A stretch of DNA of 64,000 bases from Sphingomonas sp. (GCF_013812825.1 NZ_JACCSU010000045.1:62001-126000); one strand, 5' to 3'; shown: positions 44,776 through 55,404, counted from the stretch's first letter. Notes: generated from the letters alone by a model not told the origin. Numbers and translations are program-made.

Positions 44776-46079
44776 CAGCTATAGATCGGGAAACGCGCGC
44801 ACAGCTCGCCGACCCGCCGGGCGACCGACTGCTCGACCTGGGCGTCACCGGCCTCGCCGTTCTTGCGCAGCCCGTCGACGACTTCGGCGATCAGGCCGCC
44901 GATCTCGCGGAACTCGGCCTCGCCGAACCCGCGCGTTGTCCCGGCCGGAGTGCCGAGGCGGATTCCCGAGGTGACGAACGGCTTTTCGGGGTCGAACGGA
45001 ATGCCGTTCTTGTTGCAGGTGATCCAGGCGCGATCGAGCGCCTTTTCGGCGTGCTTGCCCTTGGCCTGCTTGGGCCTCAGGTCGACCAGCATCAAATGGT
45101 TGTCGGTGCCCCCGGAAACGATGTCGAGCCCGGCGTCCTGCAGCGCAAGGGCAAGCGCCCGGGCATTGTCGACCACGCTTTGGGCGTAGCTTCGGAAGTC
45201 GGGCTGGAGCGCCTCCTTGAAGGCGACCGCCTTGGCGGCGATCACATGCATCAGCGGGCCACCCTGCAGCCCCGGGAACACCGCGCTGTTCAGCTTCTTG
45301 GCGAGATCCTCGTCGTTCGACAGGATCATTCCGCCGCGCGGGCCGCGAAGCGATTTGTGGGTGGTGGTGGTGACGACATGGGCGTGCGGCACCGGATTGG
45401 GGTGGGCGCCGCCCGCGACCAGCCCCGCGAAATGCGCCATGTCGACCATCAGGAAAGCGCCGACCTCGTCGGCGATGCGCCGAAACGCTTCGAAGTCCCA
45501 GATTCGCGAATAAGCGGTGCCGCCGGCAATGATCAGCTTGGGGCGTTGCTCGCGGGCGATCCGGGCGACCTCGTCCATGTCGATCAGATGGTCGTCGGGG
45601 CGAACGCCGTACGGAATCGGCTTGAACCACTTGCCCGACATGTTGACCGGGGAGCCGTGGGTCAGATGGCCGCCGGCGTTGAGGTCGAGCCCCATGAACG
45701 AGTCGCCGGGCTGCAAAAGCGCGAGGAACACGGCCTGGTTCATCTGGCTGCCGCTGTTGGGCTGGACGTTCGCGAATTTCGCGCCGAACAGCTCGCAGGC
45801 GCGGTCGATCGCCAATTGCTCGACGATGTCGACATATTCGCATCCGCCGTAATAGCGGCGGCCCGGATAGCCTTCCGCATATTTGTTGGTCAGCACCGAG
45901 CCCTGCGCCTCGAGCACCGCCCGCGACACGATATTCTCCGATGCAATCAGCTCGATCTTGTCGCGCTGGCGCCCGAGCTCGCTGGCGATCGCGTCGGCGA
46001 TCTCGGGGTCGGCGTCGGCGAGTCGCTTGGTGAAGAAACCTTCCGGCTGAACCTCGTTAAGCTTGGCGGCGCTGGCCAT
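44775..46079 (-). CDS. glyA: Serine hydroxymethyltransferase
   Basis: Interconverts serine and glycine with tetrahydrofolate. PLP lysine in [16 protein letters not shown]; substrate motifs [30 protein letters not shown] and [14 protein letters not shown]. 434 residues. ATG 46079 is chosen because the conserved N-terminus begins there and TGATG overlaps rpiB's stop. Part of hemA-methyltransferase-rpiB-glyA-nrdR; SHMT supplies the glycine used by HemA. Confidence 0.97.
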   Translation of the reverse strand: MASAAKLNEVQPEGFFTKRLADADPEIADAIASELGRQRDKIELIASENIVSRAVLEAQGSVLTNKYAEGYPGRRYYGGCEYVDIVEQLAIDRACELFGAKFANVQPNSGSQMNQAVFLALLQPGDSFMGLDLNAGGHLTHGSPVNMSGKWFKPIPYGVRPDDHLIDMDEVARIAREQRPKLIIAGGTAYSRIWDFEAFRRIADEVGAFLMVDMAHFAGLVAGGAHPNPVPHAHVVTTTTHKSLRGPRGGMILSNDEDLAKKLNSAVFPGLQGGPLMHVIAAKAVAFKEALQPDFRSYAQSVVDNARALALALQDAGLDIVSGGTDNHLMLVDLRPKQAKGKHAEKALDRAWITCNKNGIPFDPEKPFVTSGIRLGTPAGTTRGFGEAEFREIGGLIAEVVDGLRKNGEAGDAQVEQSVARRVGELCARFPIYS

Positions 46080-46525
46080 CAGTCGCTGTCCTGCAGGAGG
46101 GATGAGAGCTGGTCGACGCGCCGCTGGTGGCGGCCGCCGGCAAAGTCGGTGCCGAGAAAGGCGGCGACGCACGCCTTGGCCATGTCGCTGCCGACCAGCC
46201 GGCCGCCCAGAGCGAGCACGTTGGCGTCGTTATGCTCGCGGGCCAGCGCCGCCGACACCGGCTCGTCGACCCTTGCGCAGCGGCATTTGGGGTTGCGGTT
46301 GACGGCGATCGAGATGCCGATCCCGGAGCCGCAGATCGCGACCCCGCGCTCGGCCGAGCCGGTCGCGATGGTATTGGCGAGCCTGGCTCCGAATTCCGGG
46401 TAATCGACGCTTTCGGTATCGGTGGTGCCAAGGTCCGCGACCTCGTAACCAAGCTCGCTCAGCCAGGCGGCAAGCTCGCGCTTGAGGGCGAAGCCGGCAT
46501 GGTCGGAAGCAAGGGCGATGCGCAT
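46079..46525 (-). CDS. rpiB: Ribose-5-phosphate isomerase B
   Basis: Interconverts ribose-5-P and ribulose-5-P. RpiB signatures [46 protein letters not shown] and [16 protein letters not shown]. The active-site Cys is in ICGSGIG. 148 residues; ATG 46525 is preferred over a TTG two codons upstream. Coupled to glyA by TGATG. Confidence 0.95.
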   Translation of the reverse strand: MRIALASDHAGFALKRELAAWLSELGYEVADLGTTDTESVDYPEFGARLANTIATGSAERGVAICGSGIGISIAVNRNPKCRCARVDEPVSAALAREHNDANVLALGGRLVGSDMAKACVAAFLGTDFAGGRHQRRVDQLSSLLQDSD

Positions 46526-46546
46526 GCCCAATGCTAGGCCAAGCGC

Positions 46547-47053
46547 TCAGGATTCGCCAGCCTGCCATGGCCTGATTCGCGGCAGCCAGCGCGGGACTGC
46601 CGCCGAATAAGCCGCATAGTCGCGCGGGAAGCTGCGCCGCATCGCCGGCTCTTCGTGGAGACGGACGAAAAGATGGAAAACGAGCCAGACGATGCCCGCG
46701 TGGACGAGCAGTTCCGCCTCGCCGAAGAGCAACGCCTCGCCGGCGATCACGGCCAGCACCGAAACGTACATCGGGTTACGCACGTGTCGGTAGAGGCCGC
46801 CGACGATCAGCTTGCGGGCGGGAGTGACCGGGGCCGGGGTCGCACGGCCGTCGATCGCGAAGCGGGCGAAGCTTTCGACCAGGCCGGCGAGACCGGCGGC
46901 GATCAGCAGCGGGCCGGCAACGATCGTCACCGGGCCGCCGTCGAATTCACGCCGCCCGTCGGCGATCAGCCACGGAAGCAGTCCGGCAAGCGTCCCGGGA
47001 GCGATCAGGAACCAGAGAGCCGAGCCCGCAATCGCTGCTGGCCGGCTCAGCAT
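46547..47053 (-). CDS. Isoprenylcysteine/phospholipid-type membrane methyltransferase
   Basis: A 168-residue integral membrane methyltransferase of the ICMT/PEMT superfamily. Hydrophobic helices cover the first 70 residues; the cofactor region is GGLYRHVRNPMYVSVLAVIAG, and EEPAMRRSFPRDYAAYSAAVPRWLP closes the protein. The substrate is unknown. It lies three bases after hemA in the same operon. Confidence 0.87.
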   Translation of the reverse strand: MLSRPAAIAGSALWFLIAPGTLAGLLPWLIADGRREFDGGPVTIVAGPLLIAAGLAGLVESFARFAIDGRATPAPVTPARKLIVGGLYRHVRNPMYVSVLAVIAGEALLFGEAELLVHAGIVWLVFHLFVRLHEEPAMRRSFPRDYAAYSAAVPRWLPRIRPWQAGES

Positions 47054-47056
47054 TCG

Positions 47057-48271
47057 CTAGGCCGCGAGCTTGAGCTCCAGCCGGTCCCAGATTTCGACCA
47101 GCGCGCTCGTCAGCTCGTCCATCATCTCGGCGGTGTGGCACGGGCCGGGCGTGAAGCGCAGGCGCTCGGTGCCGCGCGGGACGGTCGGGTAATTGATCGG
47201 CTGGACATAGAGCCCGTACTCGGCGAGCAGGATGTCGCTGATCCGTTTGGCTCGAACCGGGCAGCCGACGAGCAGCGGAACGATGTGCGTGACGCTCGGC
47301 ATCAGCGGCAAAGCGGCATCCTGGAATTTCGCCTTGAGCATCGCCGCCGACTGGTGCTGCGCCTCGCGCTCGACCGACGACTGCTTCAGGTGGCGGACGC
47401 TGGCCAGCGCGCCGGCGACCAGCACCGGCGATAGCGACGTGGTGAAGATGAAGCCCGGTGCATAGCTGCGGATGCAGTCGACGATGTTGCAGTCGGCGGC
47501 GATGTAGCCGCCCATCACCCCGAACGCCTTGCCGAGCGTGCCTTCGATCAGGGTGATCCGGTCGGCCACCCCGTCGCGCTCGGAAATTCCACCACCGTGC
47601 TCCCCGTACATGCCGACCGCGTGCACCTCGTCGAGGTAGGTGAGCGCGCCATAGCGCTCGGCGAGGTCGCAGATCGCCGCGATCGGGGCGATGTCGCCGT
47701 CCATCGAATAGACGCTTTCGAACGCGATCAGCTTGGGTGCTTCGGGATCGGCGGCGCTCAGCAGCTGCTCGAGGTGGTCGAGGTCGTTGTGGCGGAACAG
47801 CCGCTTCTCGCAGCCGCTGTTCTTGATTCCGGCGATCATCGACGCGTGGTTCAGTTCGTCGGAGAAGATCACGCAGCCGGGGAGCAGCTTGCCGAGCGTC
47901 GACAGCGCCGCCTCGTTCGACACATAGCCGGAGGTGAACAGCAGCGCCGCTTGCTTGCCGTGCAGCGAGGCAAGCTCCACCTCGAGGTCGACGTGGTAGT
48001 GCGTGTTGCCGCCGATGTTGCGGGTTCCGCCCGATCCGGCGCCGACGTCATGGAGGGCTTCTTCCATGGCCTGCACAACCGCCGGGTGCTGGCCCATGCC
48101 GAGATAATCGTTCGAGCACCAGACGGTGATCGGCTTGGGGCCGTTGTGGCCGGCAAAGCAGCGCGCGTCGGGAAACGAGCCCTTGGTCCGCAGGATATCG
48201 ATGAACACGCGGTAGCGGCCTTCGTCGTGAAGGCGCTCGATCGCGGATCGGAAGATGCGGTCGTAATCCAA
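47057..48271 (-). CDS. hemA: 5-aminolevulinate synthase
   Basis: Shemin-pathway ALA synthase (glycine + succinyl-CoA), the alphaproteobacterial route to haem. PLP lysine in [16 protein letters not shown]; glycine-rich [31 protein letters not shown]. 404 residues. The start appears to be TTG at 48271, giving the conserved [28 protein letters not shown] lies 11 bases upstream. First gene of the hemA-glyA operon. Confidence 0.95.
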   Translation of the reverse strand: MDYDRIFRSAIERLHDEGRYRVFIDILRTKGSFPDARCFAGHNGPKPITVWCSNDYLGMGQHPAVVQAMEEALHDVGAGSGGTRNIGGNTHYHVDLEVELASLHGKQAALLFTSGYVSNEAALSTLGKLLPGCVIFSDELNHASMIAGIKNSGCEKRLFRHNDLDHLEQLLSAADPEAPKLIAFESVYSMDGDIAPIAAICDLAERYGALTYLDEVHAVGMYGEHGGGISERDGVADRITLIEGTLGKAFGVMGGYIAADCNIVDCIRSYAPGFIFTTSLSPVLVAGALASVRHLKQSSVEREAQHQSAAMLKAKFQDAALPLMPSVTHIVPLLVGCPVRAKRISDILLAEYGLYVQPINYPTVPRGTERLRFTPGPCHTAEMMDELTSALVEIWDRLELKLAA

Positions 48272-48352
48272 GTCTTCGAAGTTTCCTTGGCGCTCGCCGC
48301 GCCCTTTAGCTTTGGAGGCGCAGCTTTTCCATTGCGAACGACTCGCAATTGT

Positions 48353-49144
48353 TCACAGGCCGCGCACCTCCTCGAGGCCGTAGCGCGCGAGCGCGCTGAG
48401 CAGCGACCGATTGGGCGAGGAGCCGCTGAACAGCGCGATTCCCGGTGAGGGCTCGGCAGGCCACGGCTGCTCGCGCGTCAGCCAGGCAATGCGGCGGGCG
48501 ATGCCGCGGCCGCCGTCAACCAGCGCAACTCCGGGGAAGGCCGCGCGCAGCTCCTCGTCGAGCAACCGGAAATGGGTGCAGGCGAGGACGGCGACGTCGA
48601 TCTCCGAGCCGCGCTCGCCCTCGAACATCGGCCGCGCGGCCTCGTGGACGGAATCGACGCCGACTTCCGCGCCGGCGAGCTTGGCCTCGGCCAGCTCGAC
48701 CAGCTCGGGCGATCCGTGGCGGATCACCGTGCAGTCGGCGGCAAAGCGGGCGGCGAGGTCGTCGACATAGGGCTGGCGGACGGTCGCCTGGGTGCCGAGC
48801 ACGCCGATCACGCGCGTTTTCGACATTTCGGATGCCGGCTTGATCGCGGGCACGGTGCCGACCACCGGCAGCTCGAGCGCGGAGCGGACGGTGTCGAGAG
48901 CGATCGTCGAAGCGGTGTTGCACGCGATCACCGCGAGCCGCGGGCGAAAGCGCTCGACGACCCGCCCGAGCAAGGCCGGGATCCTGGCCGCGATATCGGC
49001 TTCGCTGCGCTCGCCGTAGGGGAAGCCGGCATTGTCGGCGACATAGATGATGGAAGCGGTTGGAAGCAGCTCGCGAGTCGGCTGGAGGACCGACAGCCCG
49101 CCGACCCCGGAATCGAAGAACAGCAGTGGCGCGTCGGGATTCAT
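48353..49144 (-). CDS. murI: Glutamate racemase
   Basis: Supplies D-glutamate for peptidoglycan. Both catalytic cysteines are in place: VIACNTAST and VLACTHFRLL. N-terminus LLFFDSGVGGLSVL; YVADNAGFPYGERS. 263 residues. It lies 81 bases upstream of hemA on the same strand. It is distinct from the Asp/Glu racemase-like protein at 37351. Confidence 0.96.
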   Translation of the reverse strand: MNPDAPLLFFDSGVGGLSVLQPTRELLPTASIIYVADNAGFPYGERSEADIAARIPALLGRVVERFRPRLAVIACNTASTIALDTVRSALELPVVGTVPAIKPASEMSKTRVIGVLGTQATVRQPYVDDLAARFAADCTVIRHGSPELVELAEAKLAGAEVGVDSVHEAARPMFEGERGSEIDVAVLACTHFRLLDEELRAAFPGVALVDGGRGIARRIAWLTREQPWPAEPSPGIALFSGSSPNRSLLSALARYGLEEVRGL

Positions 49145-49159
49145 CGGCGCCTTTAACTC

Positions 49160-49255
49160 CGTTCGTCGCGAGCTTGTCGAGGGACTGTCTTTCTTTCTAC
49201 AGGAACGCAGGAGAAGGGCAGGGCTTCGACTTCGCTCCGCCCGAACGGGGATTGG
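49160..49255. repeat. Candidate dispersed intergenic repeat
   Basis: The murI-plsY gap (151 bp) contains gttcgtcgcgagcttgtcg followed by pyrimidine and purine runs and a CGCCCGAACGGGG end. It resembles the dispersed intergenic repeats that translate as ELVEG-type strings in sphingomonads. Only one copy is in the window, so the call rests on memory of the pattern. Confidence 0.3.
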
Positions 49256-49295
49256 AAAAGTCGTTGCAATTGCCTGACCGCCCGAAGCGCAAGGG

Positions 49296-49889
49296 ATGAG
49301 CGTCGAACTGCTCTGGGCCTGGCTTCTCGGCTATCTGCTGGGATCGATCCCGTTCGGCCTGCTTCTGACCCGGGTCGCGGGCAAGGGCGACGTGCGCCAG
49401 ATCGGCTCGGGCAATATCGGCGCCACCAACGTGCTTCGCGCCGGCGGCAAGGGGCTCGCCGCGGCGACTTTGCTGCTCGATACGCTGAAGGGCGCCGCGG
49501 CCGTGCTGCTCGCTCGAGCGCTGTTGGGACCCGGCAGCGAGATGTTCGCGGCGACGGGAGCGCTGCTCGGCCACCTGTACCCGGTCTGGCTGCGGTTCAA
49601 GGGCGGCAAGGGCGTTGCCACCTTCCTTGGTATATTGATCCCGCTGTTGCCGGTCGCGGCGTTGATCTACGCGCTGGTCTGGCTGGCATTGTTGCTCACC
49701 GTCCGAATCTCGGCGGCGGCGGGACTGGCCGCCGCGGTCAGCGCGCCGATCAGCGCGGCGGTGCTCGGCCCCGACTATCTGTTTCCGATGCTGCTCGGTT
49801 TCGCTCTGCTCGTGGTGTGGAAACACCGCGTCAACATCGCCCGGCTTAAAGCCGGTACTGAGCCCCGCATCGGAAAGTCCGGGACTTGA
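49296..49889 (+). CDS. plsY: Glycerol-3-phosphate acyltransferase PlsY
   Basis: Transfers acyl groups from acyl-phosphate to glycerol-3-phosphate. Inner-membrane protein, five or more helices; conserved loops LLGSIPFGLLLTRVAGKGDVR, GSGNIGATNVLRAGGKG and FKGGKGVATFLG. 197 residues. It overlaps dprA by TTGA. Confidence 0.96.
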   Translation: MSVELLWAWLLGYLLGSIPFGLLLTRVAGKGDVRQIGSGNIGATNVLRAGGKGLAAATLLLDTLKGAAAVLLARALLGPGSEMFAATGALLGHLYPVWLRFKGGKGVATFLGILIPLLPVAALIYALVWLALLLTVRISAAAGLAAAVSAPISAAVLGPDYLFPMLLGFALLVVWKHRVNIARLKAGTEPRIGKSGT

Positions 49890-50977
49890 GCGACGACCTG
49901 ATCGATCGCCTGCGGCTGGTCCGCTCGCCGGGGATCGGCCCGATCACCTTCCGCCAGCTGATTGCCCGCTTCGGCAATGCGGCGGCGGCGCTGGCGGCGG
50001 TGCCCGACCTCGCGCGTCGCGGCGGCGGCCGGGCCCCGAGCCTGTTCAGCCGGTCCGATGCCGAGCGCGAAATCGCCAGGGTCGAAGCGCTCGGCGCGCG
50101 TTACGTGACCCTGGGGCAGGGGCTCTATCCGCAGCTGCTCGCCCGGATGGACGACGCGCCGCCGCTGCTGATGGCCAAGGGCGAGCTTCGCCTGCTGGAG
50201 CGCACCGCGGTCGCGATCGTCGGCGCGCGCAATGCGTCGGCCGCGGCGTGCCGGTTCGCCCGCGGGCTCGCGCATGGCCTCGGTCAGCAGGGGGCGGTGG
50301 TCGTCTCGGGCCTGGCGCGCGGAATCGACAGCGCGGCCCATGACGGAGCGCTCGACAGCGGCACCATCGGCGTCGTCGCGGGCGGCATCGATGTCTTCTA
50401 CCCGCCCGAAAACAAGGAGCGTCAGGAAGCGCTGTTCGAGCGCGGGCTGGTGCTCGCCGAAATGCCGCCCGCGACCGAGCCGCGAGCACGCCATTTCCCG
50501 TACCGCAACCGGATCATCGCCGGGATTGGCCTTGGTACCGTGGTGGTCGAGGCGGCTCCGCGGTCGGGTTCGCTGATCACCGCGCGCCTCGCGGCAGAGG
50601 CGGGGCGCGAGGTCATGGCGGTGCCGGGCTCGCCGCTCGACCCGCGCGCGCAGGGCTGCAACCAACTGATCCGCGACGGCGCGACCCTGGTCCAGTCGGC
50701 CGCCGACGTGATGGAGGCGGTGCGGCCGTTCGAGGGCCGGGTCGAATCGGCGCCGACTCCGTTCGAAGCCCAACCGGCCGGGGAGCCCGAGCTCGACGAG
50801 TCGGCGGCGCGTGAGGTCGAGCAGCTGCTCGGGCCGAGCGCGGTTCCGGTCGACGAAATCATCCGCCTGTCGGGAATATCGAGCGGGGCGGTGCAGATGG
50901 CCCTGCTCGAGCTCGACCTCGCCGGCCGGCTCGACCGCCACGCCGGCGGCAAGGTCAGCCTTCGCTCAGCGCCTTGA
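49886..50977 (+). CDS. dprA: DNA processing protein DprA
   Basis: Loads RecA on incoming ssDNA during natural transformation. Rossmann-like core: VAIVGARNASAAACRFARGLAHGL, VVVSGLARGIDSAAHDGAL, FPYRNRIIAGIG, SGSLITARLAAEAGREVMAVPG and QGCNQLIRDGA. N-terminal SAM/HhH-like and C-terminal winged-helix (VDEIIRLSGISSGAVQMALLEL) domains flank it. The start is TTG 49886 overlapping the plsY stop. 363 residues. Its end overlaps the convergent HD gene by 23 bases. Confidence 0.94.
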   Translation: MSDDLIDRLRLVRSPGIGPITFRQLIARFGNAAAALAAVPDLARRGGGRAPSLFSRSDAEREIARVEALGARYVTLGQGLYPQLLARMDDAPPLLMAKGELRLLERTAVAIVGARNASAAACRFARGLAHGLGQQGAVVVSGLARGIDSAAHDGALDSGTIGVVAGGIDVFYPPENKERQEALFERGLVLAEMPPATEPRARHFPYRNRIIAGIGLGTVVVEAAPRSGSLITARLAAEAGREVMAVPGSPLDPRAQGCNQLIRDGATLVQSAADVMEAVRPFEGRVESAPTPFEAQPAGEPELDESAAREVEQLLGPSAVPVDEIIRLSGISSGAVQMALLELDLAGRLDRHAGGKVSLRSAP

Positions 50978-51548
50978 GCTCGGCGTGCATGTTGCGCCGG
51001 GCTTGGGCTTCCAACGCTTGGCGGAATCGTTCGTCAGGGTAGAGCGGATCGGCGGCCAGCAGCGATTGCAGAACAGCTGCCCGGCCTGTTCGCCAGGCAT
51101 CATCCTGGACATGCGCATATTCCTCGCGAACGGCTCTCGTGTAGGCGTCATATTCCTCCATTGGAGCGCCCAGAATCGAGAGGTCGATCGACACCAGCAG
51201 AGCGCCGAGTCGGTCGCCCGGCTCGACCTTATGTCCTTTTGTGAGCAGGATGAGCCTCGAAACCTCGTCTGCGTCGGTCGGGCCGACCCCGCACGAGTGG
51301 AGTTCTTGCCTCGCCAGCTCCGCGCTGCGTTCCTCATTGTCCTCTCGCTGAGGATCGTAAACGGCGTCATGCCACAGGATCGCCCAGCCGAGCAGTCGCC
51401 GCTCCTGCTCGCTCAGGTCCGCGATGTCGTCGAGCCTGGCGAGGCAATCGTCCAGATGCCGTTCGTCGTGGTACTGTCGGCCGGGTCGCGCATAGGCCGC
51501 GCGTGCCCGCAGTTCGGCTTCGACAAGGCATTCGTCATCGTTCGCCAT
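50955..51548 (-). CDS. Predicted metal-dependent HD-superfamily phosphohydrolase
   Basis: 197 residues. Metal ligands are visible in RQYHDERHLDDCLARLDD and WAILWHDAVYDPQREDNEERSA, the pattern of the small HD family annotated as predicted metal-dependent hydrolases. Substrate unknown. ATG 51548 lies within the last 14 bases of the upstream GNAT gene, so the two are translated together. Convergent with dprA. Confidence 0.88.
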   Translation of the reverse strand: MANDDECLVEAELRARAAYARPGRQYHDERHLDDCLARLDDIADLSEQERRLLGWAILWHDAVYDPQREDNEERSAELARQELHSCGVGPTDADEVSRLILLTKGHKVEPGDRLGALLVSIDLSILGAPMEEYDAYTRAVREEYAHVQDDAWRTGRAAVLQSLLAADPLYPDERFRQALEAQARRNMHAELKALSEG

Positions 51549-52062
51549 GGGGAACCTTGAGCCAGGCGGCGCGGTCGAGCCGCAGGAAGACGCTGTCACA
51601 GACGCCGATGTGGGTGTTCCAATTCCCCGGCGCGTAGCCGGTTTCGACGAAGCCGTGGCACTTGAGCAGCCGAAGCGATCCGGTGTTGCGGGGATCGACG
51701 TCCGCGGTCAGGCACTCGACGCAGCGGGATTCGAAAATATGCGCGAGGAACACCCGCATCGCTTCAGCGGCATAGCCGCGACCCCAATGGTCGGAATGGA
51801 TGATGAAGCCGATCTCCGGCAGACGCCACGCACCGAGCTTGCCGATCACCTGACCGTCGAGGGTGATGACGAAGTCTTCGCTCTCCCCGGCCGGAGCCTC
51901 GATCATCGAGTCCAGCCACTGCTTGGTCCTCGCGATATCCTCGTGCGGGCCATGCGACCAATATTGCATTGCCGTCTCGTCAGAGAGCACCCCGTGCATG
52001 GCCTCGAGGTCGTCCGGCCGCGCTCGGCGCAGGATCAGGCGGTCGGTGCGAAGCGTGGTCAT
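51535..52062 (-). CDS. GNAT acetyltransferase (RimJ/RimL-like)
   Basis: 175 residues with RTDRLILRRARPDDLEAMHGVL, IGFIIHSDHWGRGYAAEAM (acetyl-CoA pyrophosphate loop) and DVDPRNTGSLRLLKCHGFVETG, the layout of the RimJ/L-type GNATs. The acceptor is unknown. It is divergent from topA and coupled to the HD hydrolase. Confidence 0.92.
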   Translation of the reverse strand: MTTLRTDRLILRRARPDDLEAMHGVLSDETAMQYWSHGPHEDIARTKQWLDSMIEAPAGESEDFVITLDGQVIGKLGAWRLPEIGFIIHSDHWGRGYAAEAMRVFLAHIFESRCVECLTADVDPRNTGSLRLLKCHGFVETGYAPGNWNTHIGVCDSVFLRLDRAAWLKVPHGER

Positions 52063-52159
52063 GACGGGTCCCTATCGTTGATTCTTGCTTTGCATCAATC
52101 GGGGTTGACGGGCCCGCGTCGGCCTCCTCACCCTATACGCGTATGCGTGAGGGGCAGAG

Positions 52160-54646
52160 ATGAAGCTGGTTGTCGTCGAATCGCCGGCCAAGGCGAAGAC
52201 CATCGAGAAATATCTCGGGCCCGGGCACCGAGTGCTGGCCAGCTACGGCCATGTCCGCGACCTGCCGCCCAAGGACGGCTCGGTCGATCCCGACCAGGGC
52301 TTCGAAATGCTTTGGACGACCTCGCCGGACCGAGCCAGGCAGCTCAAGGCGATTACCGATGAGGCGCGCAACGCCGACACTCTGATCCTCGCCACCGACC
52401 CCGACCGCGAGGGCGAGGCGATCAGCTGGCATGTCCAGGAGGTGCTTCGGTCGAAAAAGGCGCTGCCGCCAAAGGTCGAGCGGGTGACCTTCAACGCGAT
52501 CACCAGGTCGGCGGTGTCCGACGCGATGGCGAATCCGCGCCAGCTCGACGACGATCTGATCGACGCCTACCGGGCGCGCCGCGCGCTCGACTATCTGGTC
52601 GGCTTCACCTTGTCGCCGATCCTGTGGCGCAAGCTTCCCGGAGCGAAGTCGGCCGGACGGGTGCAGTCGGTGGCGCTTCGACTGATCGTCGACCGAGAGC
52701 GCGAAATCGAAATCTTCAGGGCGCAGGAATATTGGCAGGTCGGAGCGACGTTCGAGGCCGACGGACAATCGTTCGCCGCCCGCCTGGTCCAGCTCGACGG
52801 CAACAGGCTCGACCGGCTGTCGATCGGCAGCAGAGGCGAGGCGGACGCCGCCAAGGCGGTGGTCGAGGCCGGGCGCTTCACCGTCTCGTTGGTCGAGACC
52901 AAGCCGTTCGGGCGCAACCCGCCGCCGCCGTTCACCACCTCGACCCTGCAGCAGGAGGCGGCGCGCAAGCTCGGCTTCTCGGCCAGCCACACGATGCGGG
53001 TCGCCCAATCGCTCTACGAGGACGGGCTGATCACCTATATGCGCACCGACGGCGTCGACATGGCCGCCGAGGCGGTCAGCGCGGCCCGGCGAGCGATCGC
53101 CAGCCGCTACGACGCGGGCTTCGTCCCCGACCGGCCGCGCCAATACACCAGCAAGGTCAAGAACGCGCAGGAGGCGCACGAAGCGATCCGGCCGACCGAT
53201 TTCTCGCTCGCCGCCGCGGCGAGCGGCGACCACGCACGGCTCTACGGCCTCATCTACAATCGCGCTCTGGCCAGCCAGATGGCCTCGGCGCGGCTCGAGC
53301 GGACGACCATCGAATTGACCGACGGCGCGGGCCGGGCGGTGCTTCGAGCCAGCGGGCAGGTGGTGCTCTTCCCCGGCTTCCTGGCGCTGTACGAAGAAGG
53401 CCGCGACGAGAAATCGGAAGACGAGGACGGCGTTCGGATGCCGGTGCTTCGCGCGGGCGATGCCCCGGCCAGGACCGGGGTCGAGGCGACCCGGCATTTC
53501 ACCCAGCCGCCGCCGCGCTACTCCGAGGCGAGCCTGGTCAAGCGATTGGAGGAGCTCGGCATCGGCCGGCCATCCACCTATGCGGCGACCCTGCAGACCC
53601 TCAAGGACCGCGAATATGTGCGGGTCGACAAGGGCCGTTTCGTCCCCGAGGAGAGCGGCCGCCTGGTGACCGCATTCCTCGAGCGCTTTTTCGAGCGCTA
53701 CGTCAGCTACGATTACACCGCAGAGCTCGAGGAGGGGCTCGACGACGTGTCCGGCGGCCGGGCCGGCTGGCAGGACCTGCTCGCCGCCTTCTGGCGCGAC
53801 TTCAAGCCCAAGGCCGGCGAGGTGATGGAGCAGCAGCCCTCCGAGATCACCGCCGCGCTCGACGAGTTCCTCGCTCCGTGGCTCTATCCGGAAAGGGAAG
53901 ACGGCTCCGACCCGCGGCTGTGCCCGGCGTGCGGCGACGGCCGGCTGTCGCTGCGTGGCGGCAAGTTCGGGGCGTTCGTCGCCTGCTCCAACTATCCCGA
54001 GTGCCGCTACACGCAGAAGTTCGGCCAGACCGGAGGCGAAGCGGCCGGCGACGCACCGGTCGAGCTCGGCGACGGAATCGTCCTCAAGACAGGCCGGTTC
54101 GGACCTTATGTCGAGCGCGGCGTGGGCGAGGACGTCAAGCGCGCCTCATTGCCCAAGGATCTCCCGGTCGACGATCTGACCCCCGAATGGGCCGAGAGAC
54201 TGCTGTCGCTGCCGCGCGAGATCGGGCCTCATCCCGAAACCGGCCAGCCGATCACCGCATCGATCGGCCGCTACGGCCCCTATTTGATGCACGACGGCAA
54301 ATATGCGCGGCTGAGCTCGACGGCCGAAGTGTTCGAGACCGGGATGAACGCGGCGGTGGCCAAGCTTGCCGACGCCGCGGCGGGCGGCGGCAAGCGCCAG
54401 GGCTCGCGCGAGCCGATCGCGGTGCTTGGAGAGCACCCCGAAAGCGGCAAGGAACTCAAGGTGATGGAGGGCAAGTACGGGCCCTATGTGAGCGATGGCT
54501 CCACCCATGCCACGCTGCCCAAGGGCACCGACCCCAAATCGGTGACGATGGACCAGGCGATCCAATGGGTCGACGCCAAGGCCGCCAAGGGTCCGGGAAA
54601 GAAAAAGGGCCGCGGCGGAGCGAAACGGAAGAAAACGAAGGCTTAG
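52160..54646 (+). CDS. topA: DNA topoisomerase I
   Basis: Relaxes negative supercoils. N-terminal Toprim (KLVVVESPAKAKTIEKYLG, LATDPDREGEAISWH), catalytic Tyr in GLITYMRTDGVDM, RPSTYAATLQTL. After about residue 585 comes one four-Cys zinc ribbon (CPACGDGRLSLRGGKFGAFVACSNYPEC) and then repeated GxFGPYV/GRYGPYL/GKYGPYV C-terminal modules and a Lys-rich tail. 828 residues. Its TAG stop overlaps the convergent moeB-like stop (TTAG). Confidence 0.97.
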   Translation: MKLVVVESPAKAKTIEKYLGPGHRVLASYGHVRDLPPKDGSVDPDQGFEMLWTTSPDRARQLKAITDEARNADTLILATDPDREGEAISWHVQEVLRSKKALPPKVERVTFNAITRSAVSDAMANPRQLDDDLIDAYRARRALDYLVGFTLSPILWRKLPGAKSAGRVQSVALRLIVDREREIEIFRAQEYWQVGATFEADGQSFAARLVQLDGNRLDRLSIGSRGEADAAKAVVEAGRFTVSLVETKPFGRNPPPPFTTSTLQQEAARKLGFSASHTMRVAQSLYEDGLITYMRTDGVDMAAEAVSAARRAIASRYDAGFVPDRPRQYTSKVKNAQEAHEAIRPTDFSLAAAASGDHARLYGLIYNRALASQMASARLERTTIELTDGAGRAVLRASGQVVLFPGFLALYEEGRDEKSEDEDGVRMPVLRAGDAPARTGVEATRHFTQPPPRYSEASLVKRLEELGIGRPSTYAATLQTLKDREYVRVDKGRFVPEESGRLVTAFLERFFERYVSYDYTAELEEGLDDVSGGRAGWQDLLAAFWRDFKPKAGEVMEQQPSEITAALDEFLAPWLYPEREDGSDPRLCPACGDGRLSLRGGKFGAFVACSNYPECRYTQKFGQTGGEAAGDAPVELGDGIVLKTGRFGPYVERGVGEDVKRASLPKDLPVDDLTPEWAERLLSLPREIGPHPETGQPITASIGRYGPYLMHDGKYARLSSTAEVFETGMNAAVAKLADAAAGGGKRQGSREPIAVLGEHPESGKELKVMEGKYGPYVSDGSTHATLPKGTDPKSVTMDQAIQWVDAKAAKGPGKKKGRGGAKRKKTKA

Positions 54647-55404
54647 CCAATCCGTCCGCAAGTCTTGCAGCCAGGGTCCTTGGGCAGCGTCATCTGCCGC
54701 CAGCTGAGCGCGGCCGCGTCGAGCAGGAACAGCTTGCCCGCGACATCCTCGCCGATCCCGAGCAGCGCCCGGAGCACGGTCAGAGCGGCGAAATGGCCCG
54801 CGGTGCCGGTTAACGCGCCGAGCACACCGAGCTCGGCGCAGGTGTCGCAATCGTCGCTGTCGAACGCGTCGCCGACGAAGCAGCGGTAGCAGGGCTGGTC
54901 CGCCTCCCAGCCGCGCAGCAGCGCGACCTGCGCCTGGAACTGCGCGGCGGCGGCCGAGACCAGCGGAATCGCCAGCGAAACACAGGCCTCGTTGACCGCC
55001 AGTCGAGTGACGAAATTGTCGCTTCCGTCGAGCACCAGATCGTGACCGGCCAGCAGGTCTCGCGAATTGCTGCCATCGATCCGCTGCGCGACCGCATCGA
55101 CCTCGACGTGCGAGTTGAGCGATCGCGCGAACGCCGCCGCCGCCTCGGTCTTGGGTTGCCCGACCTGGTCCTCGCGGAAAATCAATTGGCGGTGGAGGTT
55201 GGACAGCTCCACGACATCGTCTTCGATGACGGTCAGCCGGCCGACACCGGCGCCGGCGAGCGCGGGCAAGGCGGCGCTGCCGATCGCCCCGGCGCCAATC
55301 AGCGCGACGCTTGCCGCCTTGAGCTTGCGCTGTCCTGGCCCGCCGACTTCCCGCAGCACGATGTGTCGCGCATAACGATCGAGCTCGGCGTCCGAGAGGC
55401 TCAC
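54643..55404 (-). CDS. MoeB/ThiF-family adenylyltransferase
   Basis: E1-like enzyme that adenylates the C-terminus of a ubiquitin-fold sulfur carrier (MoaD or ThiS). Nucleotide loop [57 protein letters not shown]. The zinc Cys pairs are PCYRCF and [17 protein letters not shown] follows the first pair. 253 residues. GTG start overlapping the dut stop. MoeB versus ThiF cannot be separated without the carrier gene. Confidence 0.92.
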   Translation of the reverse strand: MSLSDAELDRYARHIVLREVGGPGQRKLKAASVALIGAGAIGSAALPALAGAGVGRLTVIEDDVVELSNLHRQLIFREDQVGQPKTEAAAAFARSLNSHVEVDAVAQRIDGSNSRDLLAGHDLVLDGSDNFVTRLAVNEACVSLAIPLVSAAAAQFQAQVALLRGWEADQPCYRCFVGDAFDSDDCDTCAELGVLGALTGTAGHFAALTVLRALLGIGEDVAGKLFLLDAAALSWRQMTLPKDPGCKTCGRIG